Of a stretch of DNA of 64,000 bases, positions 8,211 to 17,209 are shown piece after piece. The notes under the pieces were generated by a model. That model did not search any database. It had not been told where the DNA came from and saw only the letters and a program-made list of their open reading frames with translations. Each line of letters opens with the position of its first letter. Position 1 is the first letter of the stretch. Source of the stretch: Myxococcota bacterium (GTDB lineage: Bacteria > Myxococcota_A > Polyangia > JAAYKL01); the NCBI GenBank assembly GCA_028278265.1, contig JANQET010000013.1:1-64000 (forward strand), read 5' to 3'. The position numbers and the translations under genes are program-made.

Positions 8211-8810
8211 TTATCGGATGTGAGATGTTTTTTCGGGAATGTGGCAGGCCGTGCACCAGTCCTCCCGTTCGAAATCTTCGGCCGGGAGGTGTCCGGACGG
8301 TCCCAATTCATCCGAGTGGCAAGCGCAATTTTCAGGACTGTCGTGCTGTGGGATATCCGGATGGGGAATCGCGCCGTTGTTGCCGTGACACCAGGAGCAC
8401 CCCGGGGGAACCATCCCATCGGTATGGGCCGGTGGATTTGCGGAGTGACACTCGTTGAAACAGCCCGGCTTCTTCCACCCTTCGTGGGTTTCGTCCAGGA
8501 TGGGCTCCTCATCGGAGTCGTTGTCCGTGTCCGAATCCGAATCGCTGTCGCTGTCACTATCCGAATCACTGTCGCTGTCGCTATCGGAATCGCTGTCGCT
8601 GTCACTGTCGCCGTCGCTGTCCCCGTCACCATCCCCGTCACCATCCCCATCGCCATCCCCATCCGAGTCACCGTCTGAGTCGCTGTCGGCATCACCGCCC
8701 GAGCTGTTGTCGTCGTCATCGTCGGTGTCGCTCGGACTGGTGCAGGCGTTGACGAACGCGCCGCAGGTGAGCAGAACAATTATTTGAAGTAGGCACATAA
8801 ATCGCATCAT
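8211..8810 (-). CDS. Lipoprotein with Asp/Ser/Gly repeat linker and cytochrome-like C-x-x-C-H motifs
   Basis: This 199-residue predicted lipoprotein has a signal peptide, lipobox VNAC, a long linker of alternating Asp with Ser or Gly (roughly residues 30-110), and a C-terminal domain with four Cys-His motifs. These are CFNECH (three-residue spacing), CSWCH (canonical heme site), CACH (one-residue spacing) and CTACH (canonical heme site). The domain resembles a small multiheme cytochrome c, although only two sites are regular. A surface electron carrier held away from the membrane by the linker is an inference. The start at 8810 is chosen for its AAAGGA site. Upstream in-frame ATGs lack one. 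It converges on the ATL gene 16 bases away. Confidence 0.75.
   Translation of the reverse strand: MMRFMCLLQIIVLLTCGAFVNACTSPSDTDDDDDNSSGGDADSDSDGDSDGDGDGDGDGDGDGDSDGDSDSDSDSDSDSDSDSDSDSDSDSDSDTDNDSDEEPILDETHEGWKKPGCFNECHSANPPAHTDGMVPPGCSWCHGNNGAIPHPDIPQHDSPENCACHSDELGPSGHLPAEDFEREDWCTACHIPEKTSHIR
8515..8705. repeat. Coding hexanucleotide array (Asp-Ser / Asp-Gly linker)
   Basis: On the plus strand this stretch is built of degenerate six-base units such as CTGTCG, CTGTCA, ATCCGA and ATCCCC. On the coding (minus) strand it spells repeated Asp-Ser and Asp-Gly codons. Synonymous variation between units suggests selection at protein level, but the array is likely to vary in length between strains. 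Confidence 0.75.
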
Positions 8811-9358
8811 GTTTGTCCTTTCAGCAGCGATAATCATAGACGATCACCTCATCAATTCAAAATCGCAATCCTCATGCCAAAGAGGTTGAGTTGAAAACGC
8901 AGGGGTTCTCTTGGTGTTCTTTATACAGAACTAACGGGATTGACGAACCTTCGAAGTTGCAACGATTTATCGTGATTAGAAACACTATTTTTCGTTGATC
9001 GCCGAGACCGGCTTCAACGCAATTTCCAGCGCCGACACCAGCCCGGCAGACAACGGCAATACCGGCAACCTCTTTGTGTAGGATTACGATCTCGGCGTCT
9101 GCGCCGGTGCCGTTATCACCGAACAGCGCCCTCCACCCAAACCACAGCGGTTTACTTTTACCGCCGATTGGCGTATTGTGCAGTCTATTCGAAGCTGTTG
9201 ATGTTCCTCACGTCACAGGTGACCGACCAACGGCATTGCGGCAGGTGGACATTCGACAGTGGTTCTTCTCAGTACGGCGCTGTTGTCCATACCGAGAGTC
9301 TACTATTTAACTTCGGTATCCCCCTGTCGGAGGAGGTATCGAAAAGGAGTCAGTTGAG
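8811..9358. other. Intergenic region, possible gene relic
   Basis: No intact gene is visible here. Positions ~8990-9204 read as one plus-strand frame broken only by a TAG near 9080 (NGNTGNLFV, stop, DYDLGVCAGAVITEQ). This could be a decayed coding region or chance. The part nearest 8811 should carry the promoter of the cytochrome-like lipoprotein gene, but I see no convincing -35/-10 pair. A GGAGG and an AAGGAG precede the small gene at 9359. Confidence 0.3.
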
Positions 9359-9595
9359 ATGAAGAAAGTTGTTATGTTGTTTGCTGTTGCCGTGTTTTCG
9401 ATGACGTTCGCATTTGTCGCATGTGATGACGATGAAACGTGCAATCAGGACGATACGGAGAAATGCGCTGAGGAATACGTGGATTGTCTTAGCGAAGCGG
9501 GATCCGACACCGACGCGATGGAGAAATGCGTCTCTGATCTGTGCGACTGCTACGAAGACGGCGGGTGCGAGATTCCCGACGAACACGAGTGCTAG
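9359..9595 (+). CDS. Small Cys-rich acidic lipoprotein
   Basis: This 78-residue secreted protein has a signal peptide of about 20 residues ending at a likely lipobox, FVAC, followed by an acidic mature part with eight further Cys residues in pairs such as CLSEAG, CVSDLCDCYEDGGC and a final EHEC. The spacing suggests disulfide bonds in the envelope. AAGGAG about nine bases upstream supports ATG 9359. I do not recognise the family. It stands alone between the cytochrome-like lipoprotein and the efflux operon. Confidence 0.65.
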   Translation: MKKVVMLFAVAVFSMTFAFVACDDDETCNQDDTEKCAEEYVDCLSEAGSDTDAMEKCVSDLCDCYEDGGCEIPDEHEC

Positions 9596-9646
9596 CCCGT
9601 TTTTGAATTCCTACTTCTAATTCCTACATAGTTGAGAGTTATCGGA

Positions 9647-12600
9647 TCAGGCGGCCGCCCGCAGTCGCCGGCCCATGGCGCCGAAGCGCAGGTACAGTGC
9701 GGGCACGACGATCATGTTCAACCCGGTGGAGGTGACCAGGCCGAAGAGGATGACGATCGCCATCGGCGCTTGGATCTCACTTCCCGGCTCCCCCATCGCC
9801 AGGGCCAGGGGCAACAGACCGAGCCCCGAGGCAGTGGCGGTCATCAGAATAGGGATCAAGCGCTCAACAGCGCCCCGCTTGACGGCGGAGAAAATATCCT
9901 TCACTCCCTCCTGCTCCACCAAGTGATTGATGTGGGAGACCATCATGATCCCGTTGCGCGTGGCAATGCCGAACAGGGAGATGAAGCCGATAATCGAGGC
10001 CACCGTCAGTACCCCGCCGGCGACATAGACCCCGACCACCCCGCCGATCAGGGCCAGGGGAAGGTTGAGCATCACCAACAGGGCATCCCGGGCCGAGCGA
10101 AAGGCGACCAGCAGCAGGGCAAAGATACCCACCACCACGGCAATTCCCAGCAGCATCAGGGTTTGTGAGGCCTTTTTGGCCGACTGGAACTGCCCCCCGT
10201 ATTCCACGTGATAGCCGGTGGGAAACTCGACCGACCGGGAGACCCCGCTCTTGATATCGCCCACCACGCTCATCAGATCCCGTCCGGCCACGTTGCAGGA
10301 AACGACCAGCTTGCGCCGGGTGTTCTCTCGGCTGATCGCATTGGGCCCCACATCTTTGACGATTTCGGCCAAGGCGTGCAGCGGAACCAGCGTGCCGCCC
10401 GGGGTGGTGACCATCATCTCCTTGAGCGCCTCGAAATCCTCGAGCACCTCCCGATCGTAGCGCAACACCAGATCGAAGCTGGCATCCCCCTGTTTCACCT
10501 TGGAGAGGGTCCGGCCGTAAAACGCCGTCTCCATTGCGTGGGAGACATCTTCCACGGTCAGGCCGTGCTGGGCGATGGAGCCCCGCTTGTACCTCACGGT
10601 GACAAACGGAATGTCCGACTGCTGGTCCACCGACAGGTCGGCCACCCCGGCGACCCCCTGCATCACAGATTCCACTTGCCGGGCCAACCGCCGCAGCTCG
10701 ATCAAATCGTCCCCAAAGATCTTGACCGCGATATTGGCCCGGGTACCGGACAACATGTGATCGATGCGATGGGAGATCGGTTGGCCGATGATGATCGTCA
10801 TTCCAGGCACGATCTCCAACGACTTTCGCAAACCGGCGAGAAACTCCGCCTTGGTGCGAAGGCCCATTTTGAGATCCACGTCGATCTCCGCCGAGTTGGT
10901 GGCCAGGCCGTGCTCGTCGAGATCGTCCCGCCCGGTACGTCGGGCAGTGGAGACCACCTCCGGATGTTGCAGCAGCACCTCTTCGACCATCCGGCCCAGG
11001 CGATCCGACTCCTCGAGGGAGGTGCCCGGCAGGGTGACGATGCTGATCGTCAGCGTACCTTCGTTGAAATCGGGTAAAAAGGCCTGGCCCACAAAGGCGA
11101 GCCAGCCCAGCGCCGCAATCATCCCGGCCGCCGCTCCGGTCACCACCAGCTTCCAGTGGTTCAGCGCGATGCGCAGGATCGGCTCGTATAGCTTCTTGAG
11201 CCAAATCGAAATCTTGGTCTCTTTTCCGGCAGAGACCATTTTGGACCGGGGAATCAGCAACATCGACAGGGCCGGCGTCACCGTCAGCGCGACCACCAGG
11301 GAGGCAAACAGAGAAATGATGTACGCCTCGCCCAGCGGCCGCAGCAGGCGTCCCTCCACACCGGTTAAGAAGAACAGCGGCAAAAAGACGAGCATGATGA
11401 TCAACGTGGCAAAGGTGATCGAACCGCGAATCTCGCGAATCGCTTCGTAGACTTCGACAAACACCGGCCGGCGCTCGGCCTCCGGCTGATCCCGCCGCAG
11501 ACGCAGGCGGCGAACCACGTTCTCCACATCGATAATCGCGTCATCCACCAGCGCCCCAACGGCAATCGCCATCCCGCCCAGGGTCATCGTGTTGACCGTC
11601 GCTCCCATCGCTTTCATCACCAGAATCGCGGTCACCAGGGAGAGGGGAATCGCCATCGCGGTGATCGCCGTGGCCCGCAAACTCATGACGAAGATCAAGA
11701 TGATCGCCACGACCAGGATCGCCCCGTCCCGCACCGCGCCGCGCACGTTGTCCAGCGCCACCCCGATGAAATCGGCCTGGCGAAACACATTGCGGTGAAT
11801 CGCGATCCCCGGGGGCAAGGCCGCTTGAATCTCGTCGAGGGTCTCATCGAGTCGCTTCGTCAATTCCAGGGTGTTGATTTGCGGCTGCTTGTGAATGCTC
11901 ATCACCACCGCGGGGTTGGCCATGTACGACCCGGCGCCCCGCTTGATCGCCGCACCGATCCTCACCTGAGCCAAATCGCGAATGAGCACGGGTTGATCCT
12001 CATTGAGCGCGACCACCGCTTCACCGATGTCCTCGACGGTGTTGACCCGGCCGAGCCCGTGGATGACGTATTCCTGGCCCCCTTCTTTGTAAAAGCCGGC
12101 TGACGAGTTCTCATTGGTCGCTTCCAAAGCCGCGGCGACCTGGTCGGTGGTGACCCCATAGGCCAGCATGCGCTGGGGATCCAGGATCACCTGGTACTGC
12201 TTCACGTCGCCGCCAAAGCAGATCGTCTGCGCCACCCCGGGCACGGCGAGCAATCGCCGCTTGACGAACCAATCCGCCTGGGTGCGCACCTCCATCGGGG
12301 TGAGGGTTTCGGAGGTCAGGGCGATGTACATCACCTCTCCCATCACCGAGGTGATCGGCGCCATGATCGGTGGCGGAAGATGGGGGGGCAGCTGCTCGCG
12401 GACCAGCCCCATCTTTTCGGCGACCATCTGCCGGGCGCGATAGATATCGGTGCCCCAATCGAACTCGACCCAGATCACGGCGCTGCCCACATCGCTGGTC
12501 GAGCGCACCCGCCGCACACCGGACACACCGTTGAGCGCGGCTTCCAGGGGGAAGGTGACCAGGCTCTCCACCTCCTGGGGAGCCATTCCGTGGACATCTG

Positions 12601-12751
12601 CCAGAATCGTCACCGTCGGCGCGGTGAGCTCGGGAAACACATCCACCGGCATGCGGTAGAATTCGAAGGCCCCCCAGGCGATCAGCAGCACTGCGGCAAT
12701 GGCCGTGAGGTAGCGGTTTTGCAGGGACCATTTTATCAGTTTGTCGATCAT
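9647..12751 (-). CDS. Heavy-metal RND efflux pump, inner-membrane subunit (CusA/CzcA family)
   Basis: This 1034-residue proton-driven transporter would move metal ions through a tripartite pump to the outside. It has the RND plan: a first membrane helix near the N-terminus (LIKWSLQNRYLTAI), two large periplasmic loops, and two blocks of membrane helices. The proton-relay region reads GALVDDAIIDVENVV in the fourth helix, with acidic residues typical of the heavy-metal branch. GGQFQSAKKASQTL and MLNLPLALIGGVVGV also fit. ATG 12751 is used because GAGGGA lies just upstream and the frame before it overlaps the membrane-fusion gene. The order outer-membrane, fusion, pump on one strand with short gaps shows a single operon. 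The metal cannot be assigned. The His-rich partners suggest Zn, Co, Ni or Cu. Confidence 0.92.
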   Translation of the reverse strand: MIDKLIKWSLQNRYLTAIAAVLLIAWGAFEFYRMPVDVFPELTAPTVTILADVHGMAPQEVESLVTFPLEAALNGVSGVRRVRSTSDVGSAVIWVEFDWGTDIYRARQMVAEKMGLVREQLPPHLPPPIMAPITSVMGEVMYIALTSETLTPMEVRTQADWFVKRRLLAVPGVAQTICFGGDVKQYQVILDPQRMLAYGVTTDQVAAALEATNENSSAGFYKEGGQEYVIHGLGRVNTVEDIGEAVVALNEDQPVLIRDLAQVRIGAAIKRGAGSYMANPAVVMSIHKQPQINTLELTKRLDETLDEIQAALPPGIAIHRNVFRQADFIGVALDNVRGAVRDGAILVVAIILIFVMSLRATAITAMAIPLSLVTAILVMKAMGATVNTMTLGGMAIAVGALVDDAIIDVENVVRRLRLRRDQPEAERRPVFVEVYEAIREIRGSITFATLIIMLVFLPLFFLTGVEGRLLRPLGEAYIISLFASLVVALTVTPALSMLLIPRSKMVSAGKETKISIWLKKLYEPILRIALNHWKLVVTGAAAGMIAALGWLAFVGQAFLPDFNEGTLTISIVTLPGTSLEESDRLGRMVEEVLLQHPEVVSTARRTGRDDLDEHGLATNSAEIDVDLKMGLRTKAEFLAGLRKSLEIVPGMTIIIGQPISHRIDHMLSGTRANIAVKIFGDDLIELRRLARQVESVMQGVAGVADLSVDQQSDIPFVTVRYKRGSIAQHGLTVEDVSHAMETAFYGRTLSKVKQGDASFDLVLRYDREVLEDFEALKEMMVTTPGGTLVPLHALAEIVKDVGPNAISRENTRRKLVVSCNVAGRDLMSVVGDIKSGVSRSVEFPTGYHVEYGGQFQSAKKASQTLMLLGIAVVVGIFALLLVAFRSARDALLVMLNLPLALIGGVVGVYVAGGVLTVASIIGFISLFGIATRNGIMMVSHINHLVEQEGVKDIFSAVKRGAVERLIPILMTATASGLGLLPLALAMGEPGSEIQAPMAIVILFGLVTSTGLNMIVVPALYLRFGAMGRRLRAAA

Positions 12752-12758
12752 GGGTCCC

Positions 12759-14417
12759 TCAGTGCGCGTGGCCGTGTGCCGGAATTTGCGAGGCCGAGCC
12801 GGCCAATTTGACCGCATAGGCCCCCTTGACCACCACCCATTCCCCCAGCTCGAGCCCGCGGGTGACCTGCACCTGCCCCGCGTCCCGCGCGCCCAGCATG
12901 ATATTGCGCCGCTCGAAGTGTTCCGCGCCGCGCTGCACCATCACCAGATCCTGCCCCCCTTCTCGCAGGATCGCCGACTTGGGAATACTCAGCGCCTTTA
13001 TCGGCTGACCCACGTGGAGGTGAACCTTGGCCGCCATCCCGATGCGCAGGCGTCGCTGAGGATTTTCGAGCTCGAAAATGACCGGCGTGGTTCGAGTCCG
13101 CGGATCGATCAGCCCCCCCACGGCGACCAGCTGTCCCTGGGGAATGCGAAACGGTTTTTCAAATCCATCCACCTCGAACCAGGCCCCGGTGGGCTGTCCC
13201 AAACGCCCCACATTGGCCTCGCTGACCCGCGCTTCGAGCCACAACCGATCGAGATCGGCGATGTGAAACAACTCCTGCCCTTCGTTGATGAAGGTGCCCG
13301 GGGCGACGTCGACGGCGTTGAGCGTACCGGCAATCGGGCTGCGGATCTGAATCCCGCTCTTCTCGCCGGACCGGGTCGAGCGGGACATCCGGCGCAACTG
13401 CTCCAGTCGGCGACGGGCGGTGGAGAGCTCCGCCTGGGAGGTGGCCACGTCGTTCTTGGCCGCAATCAGCCGGCGTTCGGCAACAGCGCCCTGGTCGAAC
13501 AACGGCTTGAGCCGATCGTATTCAATCTTCGCGTGATTGAGCGCCAACCGGGCGCGCTCCACCCCCAGCTCGAGGGACGCCTGATCCGCGGACTCCTCCA
13601 ACCGGGGGGCCAGACGAACCAGCAGCTGGCCCTCTTTGACCTGGTCACCGATCTTGGGAAACGATTTCCCCGCGGTAATCACCCGGCCGGCCAGCGGTGC
13701 GGCGACGATGGCCTCCCCATCCGATCGGGCCTTGAGCGAGCCGAACGCCGGAATCGACGGGTTGAGCTCGTGCTCGGCGACCCGGGCGATGGCGAAATCA
13801 CTCTTCCACTGTTGCTCTTTGGAAAAGGCGATCAATTCATGATTGTCGGGGTGGGCCGCCGCCTGTTCATTGGCCTGATCGAGGTTGGCATAGATGTCGA
13901 CCGGACCGATTCGGTGCGACGCGCTCAGCTCCGGGGTCTCCAGCCTCACGGTCAGCGTTCGTTTGCTCGCCGGCCCGGGCGTAACGATGATGCGAAAAAT
14001 GCCCGGTTGTTCCGGTGTTTCCGCGGTAAACATCTCCGCGATGCCATCGCCGGTCAACGCAATCGTCAGCTTTCCCTGATCGACCGCTGCGTACGCCTCG
14101 AGTTGCGTCAGGTGCGCCATGAAGACCGAGGGCTGATGCTCGATCAACACCGGAAACTCCACAAAGAGCTCAGTGGTCTCGGTAAAATGGGTCACCGATC
14201 GGGTCGGCCGGTTGCAGATTTCGTGATCGTGGGGACCGAGGCCATCGTGATCCACGGCGTCACCGTGCCCGTGATCGTGCCCTACGGCCCCTGGCGCACC
14301 GTGTCCGTGGTTGTGGTTGTGACCGCGATGGTGACCGTGATCGGTCCGGTTCTGCACCGAGCACCCGGCCATGGTGTAGCTGCCGATCAACGACAGAATC
14401 AAAACAATAAATTTCAT
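12759..14417 (-). CDS. Efflux membrane-fusion (adaptor) lipoprotein with His-rich N-terminus, CusB/CzcB type
   Basis: This 552-residue periplasmic adaptor links the RND pump to the outer-membrane channel. A signal peptide ends at a lipobox-like MAGC. Residues ~25-70 form a His/Gly/Asp-rich segment with many HGH and HDH groups, an evident metal-binding tail, and the C-terminus ends PAHGHAH. The middle has the adaptor layout: barrel-sandwich halves (EAIVAAPLAGRVI and IQIRSPIAGTLNAV) around a helical hairpin rich in Ala, Glu and Leu, then beta-barrel (LWLEARVSEANVG) and membrane-proximal parts. It overlaps the outer-membrane gene by four bases (ATGA), implying translational coupling. Its stop is seven bases before the pump start. 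Confidence 0.9.
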   Translation of the reverse strand: MKFIVLILSLIGSYTMAGCSVQNRTDHGHHRGHNHNHGHGAPGAVGHDHGHGDAVDHDGLGPHDHEICNRPTRSVTHFTETTELFVEFPVLIEHQPSVFMAHLTQLEAYAAVDQGKLTIALTGDGIAEMFTAETPEQPGIFRIIVTPGPASKRTLTVRLETPELSASHRIGPVDIYANLDQANEQAAAHPDNHELIAFSKEQQWKSDFAIARVAEHELNPSIPAFGSLKARSDGEAIVAAPLAGRVITAGKSFPKIGDQVKEGQLLVRLAPRLEESADQASLELGVERARLALNHAKIEYDRLKPLFDQGAVAERRLIAAKNDVATSQAELSTARRRLEQLRRMSRSTRSGEKSGIQIRSPIAGTLNAVDVAPGTFINEGQELFHIADLDRLWLEARVSEANVGRLGQPTGAWFEVDGFEKPFRIPQGQLVAVGGLIDPRTRTTPVIFELENPQRRLRIGMAAKVHLHVGQPIKALSIPKSAILREGGQDLVMVQRGAEHFERRNIMLGARDAGQVQVTRGLELGEWVVVKGAYAVKLAGSASQIPAHGHAH

Positions 14418-15712
14418 CGAATGCGTCCTCCAATCAGACGTTCTAAATCCAGCTGGGTTTCCCGGGCCTTGAGCTCCAGCTCGAGGGCTTGCAGCTCGGC
14501 TTCCAGGTGCGCTCCGTGGGCATCGATCAACTCGACCACGCTCAGCTCACCACCGCGATAGGCCGCCTTGGCGGTTTCCAACAGGGTCGTCGAGGTGCGG
14601 GCCACCTCTTCGCGCAGCACACGGGCCGCTGACAACAGGGTCTCCCCCTCGGCGGCGAGCCCGTTGATTCGGCCGCGGATCCGTCGAGAGATCAGGGTTC
14701 GCCGGGCCTCGGCAATCCGGGCGCTGGCCCGGTGTGCGGCGCGCTCCCCTTGTCCCCGGTCGAACAACGGCAGGGGGATCGATAAACCGACGACAAAGCC
14801 GTGGGCCCGTTCGGCCGCCGCCCCCGCGGTTTTGTAACCCGCGCTCAAGTTGAGCTCAGGAACCCAAAGCCGATCGGCCGCCTCCACCTCCAGACGGGTC
14901 GCCGCAATCTGCGATGTAAGGGCCCTCAAATCGGGATTGTCCGCCAGTCCCTCCTGCAGCCGCGCGCCACCACCAGGGGCGGTCCGGGGCACGAGTTGGC
15001 CGCTGACGCGCGGCCAAGGGTGAGCAGCGGCAGACGAGATACCGATGCAGGCGGCGAGAATCTCCCACCACCGGTTGCGTTCCGCGTCCACCCGAGCCAG
15101 TTCGGCGCGGGCCAGGGAGAGCTCTCGGCGCAGGCGCAGCAGATCGTAGCCAGAGGTGTCCCCGGCTTTGAACCGCAGCTCCACCTCGCGGACCGTACCA
15201 TCGAGTCGTTCAATCCAAGCCCCGGTGGTCGACGCCGCTTGCTGGGCGTAAAGCACGCGGTAGAACAACAGGCGGGTGTCCTGTTCCAGCTCGAAGCGCC
15301 ACTTGTCGCGCTGTACCTTCGATGCGGCGCCGCGGTGTTCGGCAGCGCTGATCTGAAGGCGGCGACGGCCGGAGATATCGAACGATTTCGACACGGTGGC
15401 CACGTCTTCGCTCTCTGTCGCGTCAGCGCCGAACAACTGCTCCCGTTCGTAAGCGAGCTCGGGATTGCTCAACAGTCCGGCGCCGATCACCTCCGCCTGT
15501 GCAGCCCGTTCCTCACCGACCAGAATCGCTTGGATGTCGGCTCGGGCGCGCAGCCGATCGAGCACCTGGGATTCGGTGAGCGCTCCGGGATCGCCGGACA
15601 AATCATCGGCGCCGGCGGTGCTCGTCCCCCAACCGGTGCCGACCGCGAACAGCAACATGATCATCGCCCGAGCGTGCCGGACGCGGTTGTTTCCTATCGA
15701 AAAAGCCTTCAT
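14414..15712 (-). CDS. TolC-family outer-membrane efflux protein (CusC/CzcC type)
   Basis: This 432-residue outer-membrane channel of the tripartite metal pump has an N-terminal signal region, although the first ATG gives an unusually long charged start and MIMLLFAVGTGW inside it may be nearer the true N-terminus. Two repeated helical segments follow, rich in Ala, Arg, Glu and Leu, with motifs such as LLSNPELAYE, LRALTSQIAATRLEVEAAD and YRGGELSVVELIDA, typical of CzcC-like TolC homologues. It overlaps the adaptor gene by four bases and lies 95 bases after the small His-rich gene, so all four are probably transcribed together. Confidence 0.88.
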   Translation of the reverse strand: MKAFSIGNNRVRHARAMIMLLFAVGTGWGTSTAGADDLSGDPGALTESQVLDRLRARADIQAILVGEERAAQAEVIGAGLLSNPELAYEREQLFGADATESEDVATVSKSFDISGRRRLQISAAEHRGAASKVQRDKWRFELEQDTRLLFYRVLYAQQAASTTGAWIERLDGTVREVELRFKAGDTSGYDLLRLRRELSLARAELARVDAERNRWWEILAACIGISSAAAHPWPRVSGQLVPRTAPGGGARLQEGLADNPDLRALTSQIAATRLEVEAADRLWVPELNLSAGYKTAGAAAERAHGFVVGLSIPLPLFDRGQGERAAHRASARIAEARRTLISRRIRGRINGLAAEGETLLSAARVLREEVARTSTTLLETAKAAYRGGELSVVELIDAHGAHLEAELQALELELKARETQLDLERLIGGRIR

Positions 15713-15807
15713 ACATCATCCTCCAATAGCCCGTCAGCACGCGGCACGGCGCACCCGGCGAGCTCACCTCATCATTTATTCAGTTGTTGAAGTGGATGGG
15801 TGAAGGC

Positions 15808-16236
15808 TCAGCAAAGCCAGCGTTCGGTGTGCAGAAACAACTTACCCGCGGGGGCGCCGAATCGGCAATCGCAGGATGTCCTCCGGAGGGCGCGGTTGCC
15901 CGTGATCAGGGCTGCCCCTGCCGGCATCGACGCGATGGAATGAGCCGTCAGCTGACGCGCGCCGGCGGTGGGCAGCTTTTTCACCGACGACGGGGAGTTG
16001 GCCAACAACGTGAACCCGGACTTCAAGGGTACGTGATCGGTGTGCTCGGAGTGGTCGTCGGGGATCGGATGGGAATGTTGGCACGGTCCGTGGTGATGGG
16101 GGTGATGGGACACTTCATGCTGCTGGGCCACGGCGGCCATGAAGATCGAGTGTCCGCAAGTCCACGTCGAGCTCAGGTTGACGAACGCCGCTGCTGCCAG
16201 CAACATGACGCCCTGTTTGAACGGACAACCCTTCAT
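15808..16236 (-). CDS. Small His-rich secreted protein heading the metal-efflux operon
   Basis: This 142-residue protein has an N-terminal hydrophobic stretch (GVMLLAAAAFVNLSS) and a His-rich segment near residues 40-70 (HEVSHHPHHHGPCQHSH, then DDHSEHTDH). The C-terminal part carries scattered Cys and basic residues. It resembles the short periplasmic metal-binding proteins often coded next to CzcCBA pumps, but I do not recognise a named family. ATG 16236 starts the hydrophobic segment directly. There is no ribosome site, and a -10-like box ends seven bases upstream, so translation may be leaderless. A longer frame from 16359 overlaps the neighbouring creatininase gene and is less likely. Confidence 0.6.
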   Translation of the reverse strand: MKGCPFKQGVMLLAAAAFVNLSSTWTCGHSIFMAAVAQQHEVSHHPHHHGPCQHSHPIPDDHSEHTDHVPLKSGFTLLANSPSSVKKLPTAGARQLTAHSIASMPAGAALITGNRALRRTSCDCRFGAPAGKLFLHTERWLC

Positions 16237-16243
16237 AATGACA

Positions 16244-16271
16244 ATAGTATAAGGGATGGTTGCAGTGTCAA
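16244..16271 (-). promoter_or_regulatory. Candidate promoter of the metal-efflux operon
   Basis: On the minus strand TTGACA (16271-16266) is followed after 16 bases by TACTAT (16249-16244). The predicted transcription start falls at or next to ATG 16236, which lacks a Shine-Dalgarno site, consistent with a leaderless message. The -10 match is only 4 of 6. Confidence 0.45.
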
Positions 16272-16340
16272 GTCGTACCCCGCGGGACAAAACAAGGCCC
16301 GATTCTGCCGATCCCGGGCGCCGCCGATCAGGGGGTGTTG

Positions 16341-17066
16341 TCATTTCAACTCCGTCCACTTGCGGTGTCGCTCCAACACGGCGTCAACGGCTATTCCAAA
16401 CAGCTTTTCGCCGATTTTCGGATCGGCCAGATGCTGGTTCGCTCCGATGCGCCCGTCGGGGTAACAGCGGCGGAAATCCGCAGCTGAATAGAGTTGATCG
16501 TCCACGAGGGGCGAATCGTCGAGGGGCTGTGTCTCACGCCGCTGTTCGGGATAGAGGAAGAAGCTCACCGACAGTTCGCTCGGCGTGCCGTGATACCCTT
16601 CCCCATCACCAAAATACTGAGCGGTGGCCGCCTGCAACGGGGGAAGTTCGTACCAACTGGTGGTGAGGCAGCGCACGTTCGGATGTTTCAGGTACACCTC
16701 GGAGAAGGCCGCCCCCAAGGTGGCGATGTTCCCCCCGTGTCCGTTGACGAAATGAAACTGATTGAAGCCGTGCGCCGCCAGGCTGTCGACCCACTCCAGG
16801 GTCAGCCCGATCAGCGATTGTGGGGTCAGGGACATCGATCCGGGAAATTTCATGTGGTGGAGCGACATCCCCACTTGAATCGACGGAGCGACCAACACTC
16901 CGTCCCGCTCCCCCACGGCGGTAGCGATCCCCTCCGCACAAATGGCGTCGGTGCCGATCAAGCCGAACGGCCCGTGTTGTTCGGTCGCTCCGATGGGAAT
17001 AAACACGTCCTGGCGTTTGCCGAGATAGGTTTCGATTTCTGACCAGGTGCTAAACTTCAGCAGCAT
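16341..17066 (-). CDS. Creatininase-family amidohydrolase
   Basis: This 241-residue metal-dependent hydrolase belongs to the family of creatinine amidohydrolase and of MftE- and ArfB-type enzymes that cut amide bonds. Metal-site motifs are visible: GATEQHGPFGLIGTD (E29, H31, D40), FVNGHGGN (H110) and, in place of the usual H-A-G-E-x-E-T-S, the variant YHGTPSELS with E164. Substrate is unknown, and the variant last motif argues against true creatininase. It starts at ATG 17066 and is followed on the same strand, after 104 bases, by the efflux operon, which has its own candidate promoter. It is divergent from the iron alcohol dehydrogenase. Confidence 0.85.
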   Translation of the reverse strand: MLLKFSTWSEIETYLGKRQDVFIPIGATEQHGPFGLIGTDAICAEGIATAVGERDGVLVAPSIQVGMSLHHMKFPGSMSLTPQSLIGLTLEWVDSLAAHGFNQFHFVNGHGGNIATLGAAFSEVYLKHPNVRCLTTSWYELPPLQAATAQYFGDGEGYHGTPSELSVSFFLYPEQRRETQPLDDSPLVDDQLYSAADFRRCYPDGRIGANQHLADPKIGEKLFGIAVDAVLERHRKWTELK

Positions 17067-17209
17067 TCATCGGCTCCTTCGCGCGGGGTGTTGTCTCAAC
17101 GAAATTCCCATCATACACGGAAGACCATTTTTTTCAGAGTTTATCTTTTCTGTACTTTTACTTTTAAGCTAAACTACTAGAGGCTAGTCGTGAAAAGGAC
17201 GCGATGTGA

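Noticed and set aside
8515-8705. Repeat array suggestive of a CRISPR
   Set aside because: Units are six bases with no spacers, and they are in frame within a lipoprotein gene.
12741-14561. Long plus-strand open frame (about 600 codons) opposite the efflux adaptor gene
   Set aside because: It is antisense to a clearly recognised membrane-fusion protein with coupled neighbours. Its own translation shows no family motifs. High GC third positions make long antisense frames common.
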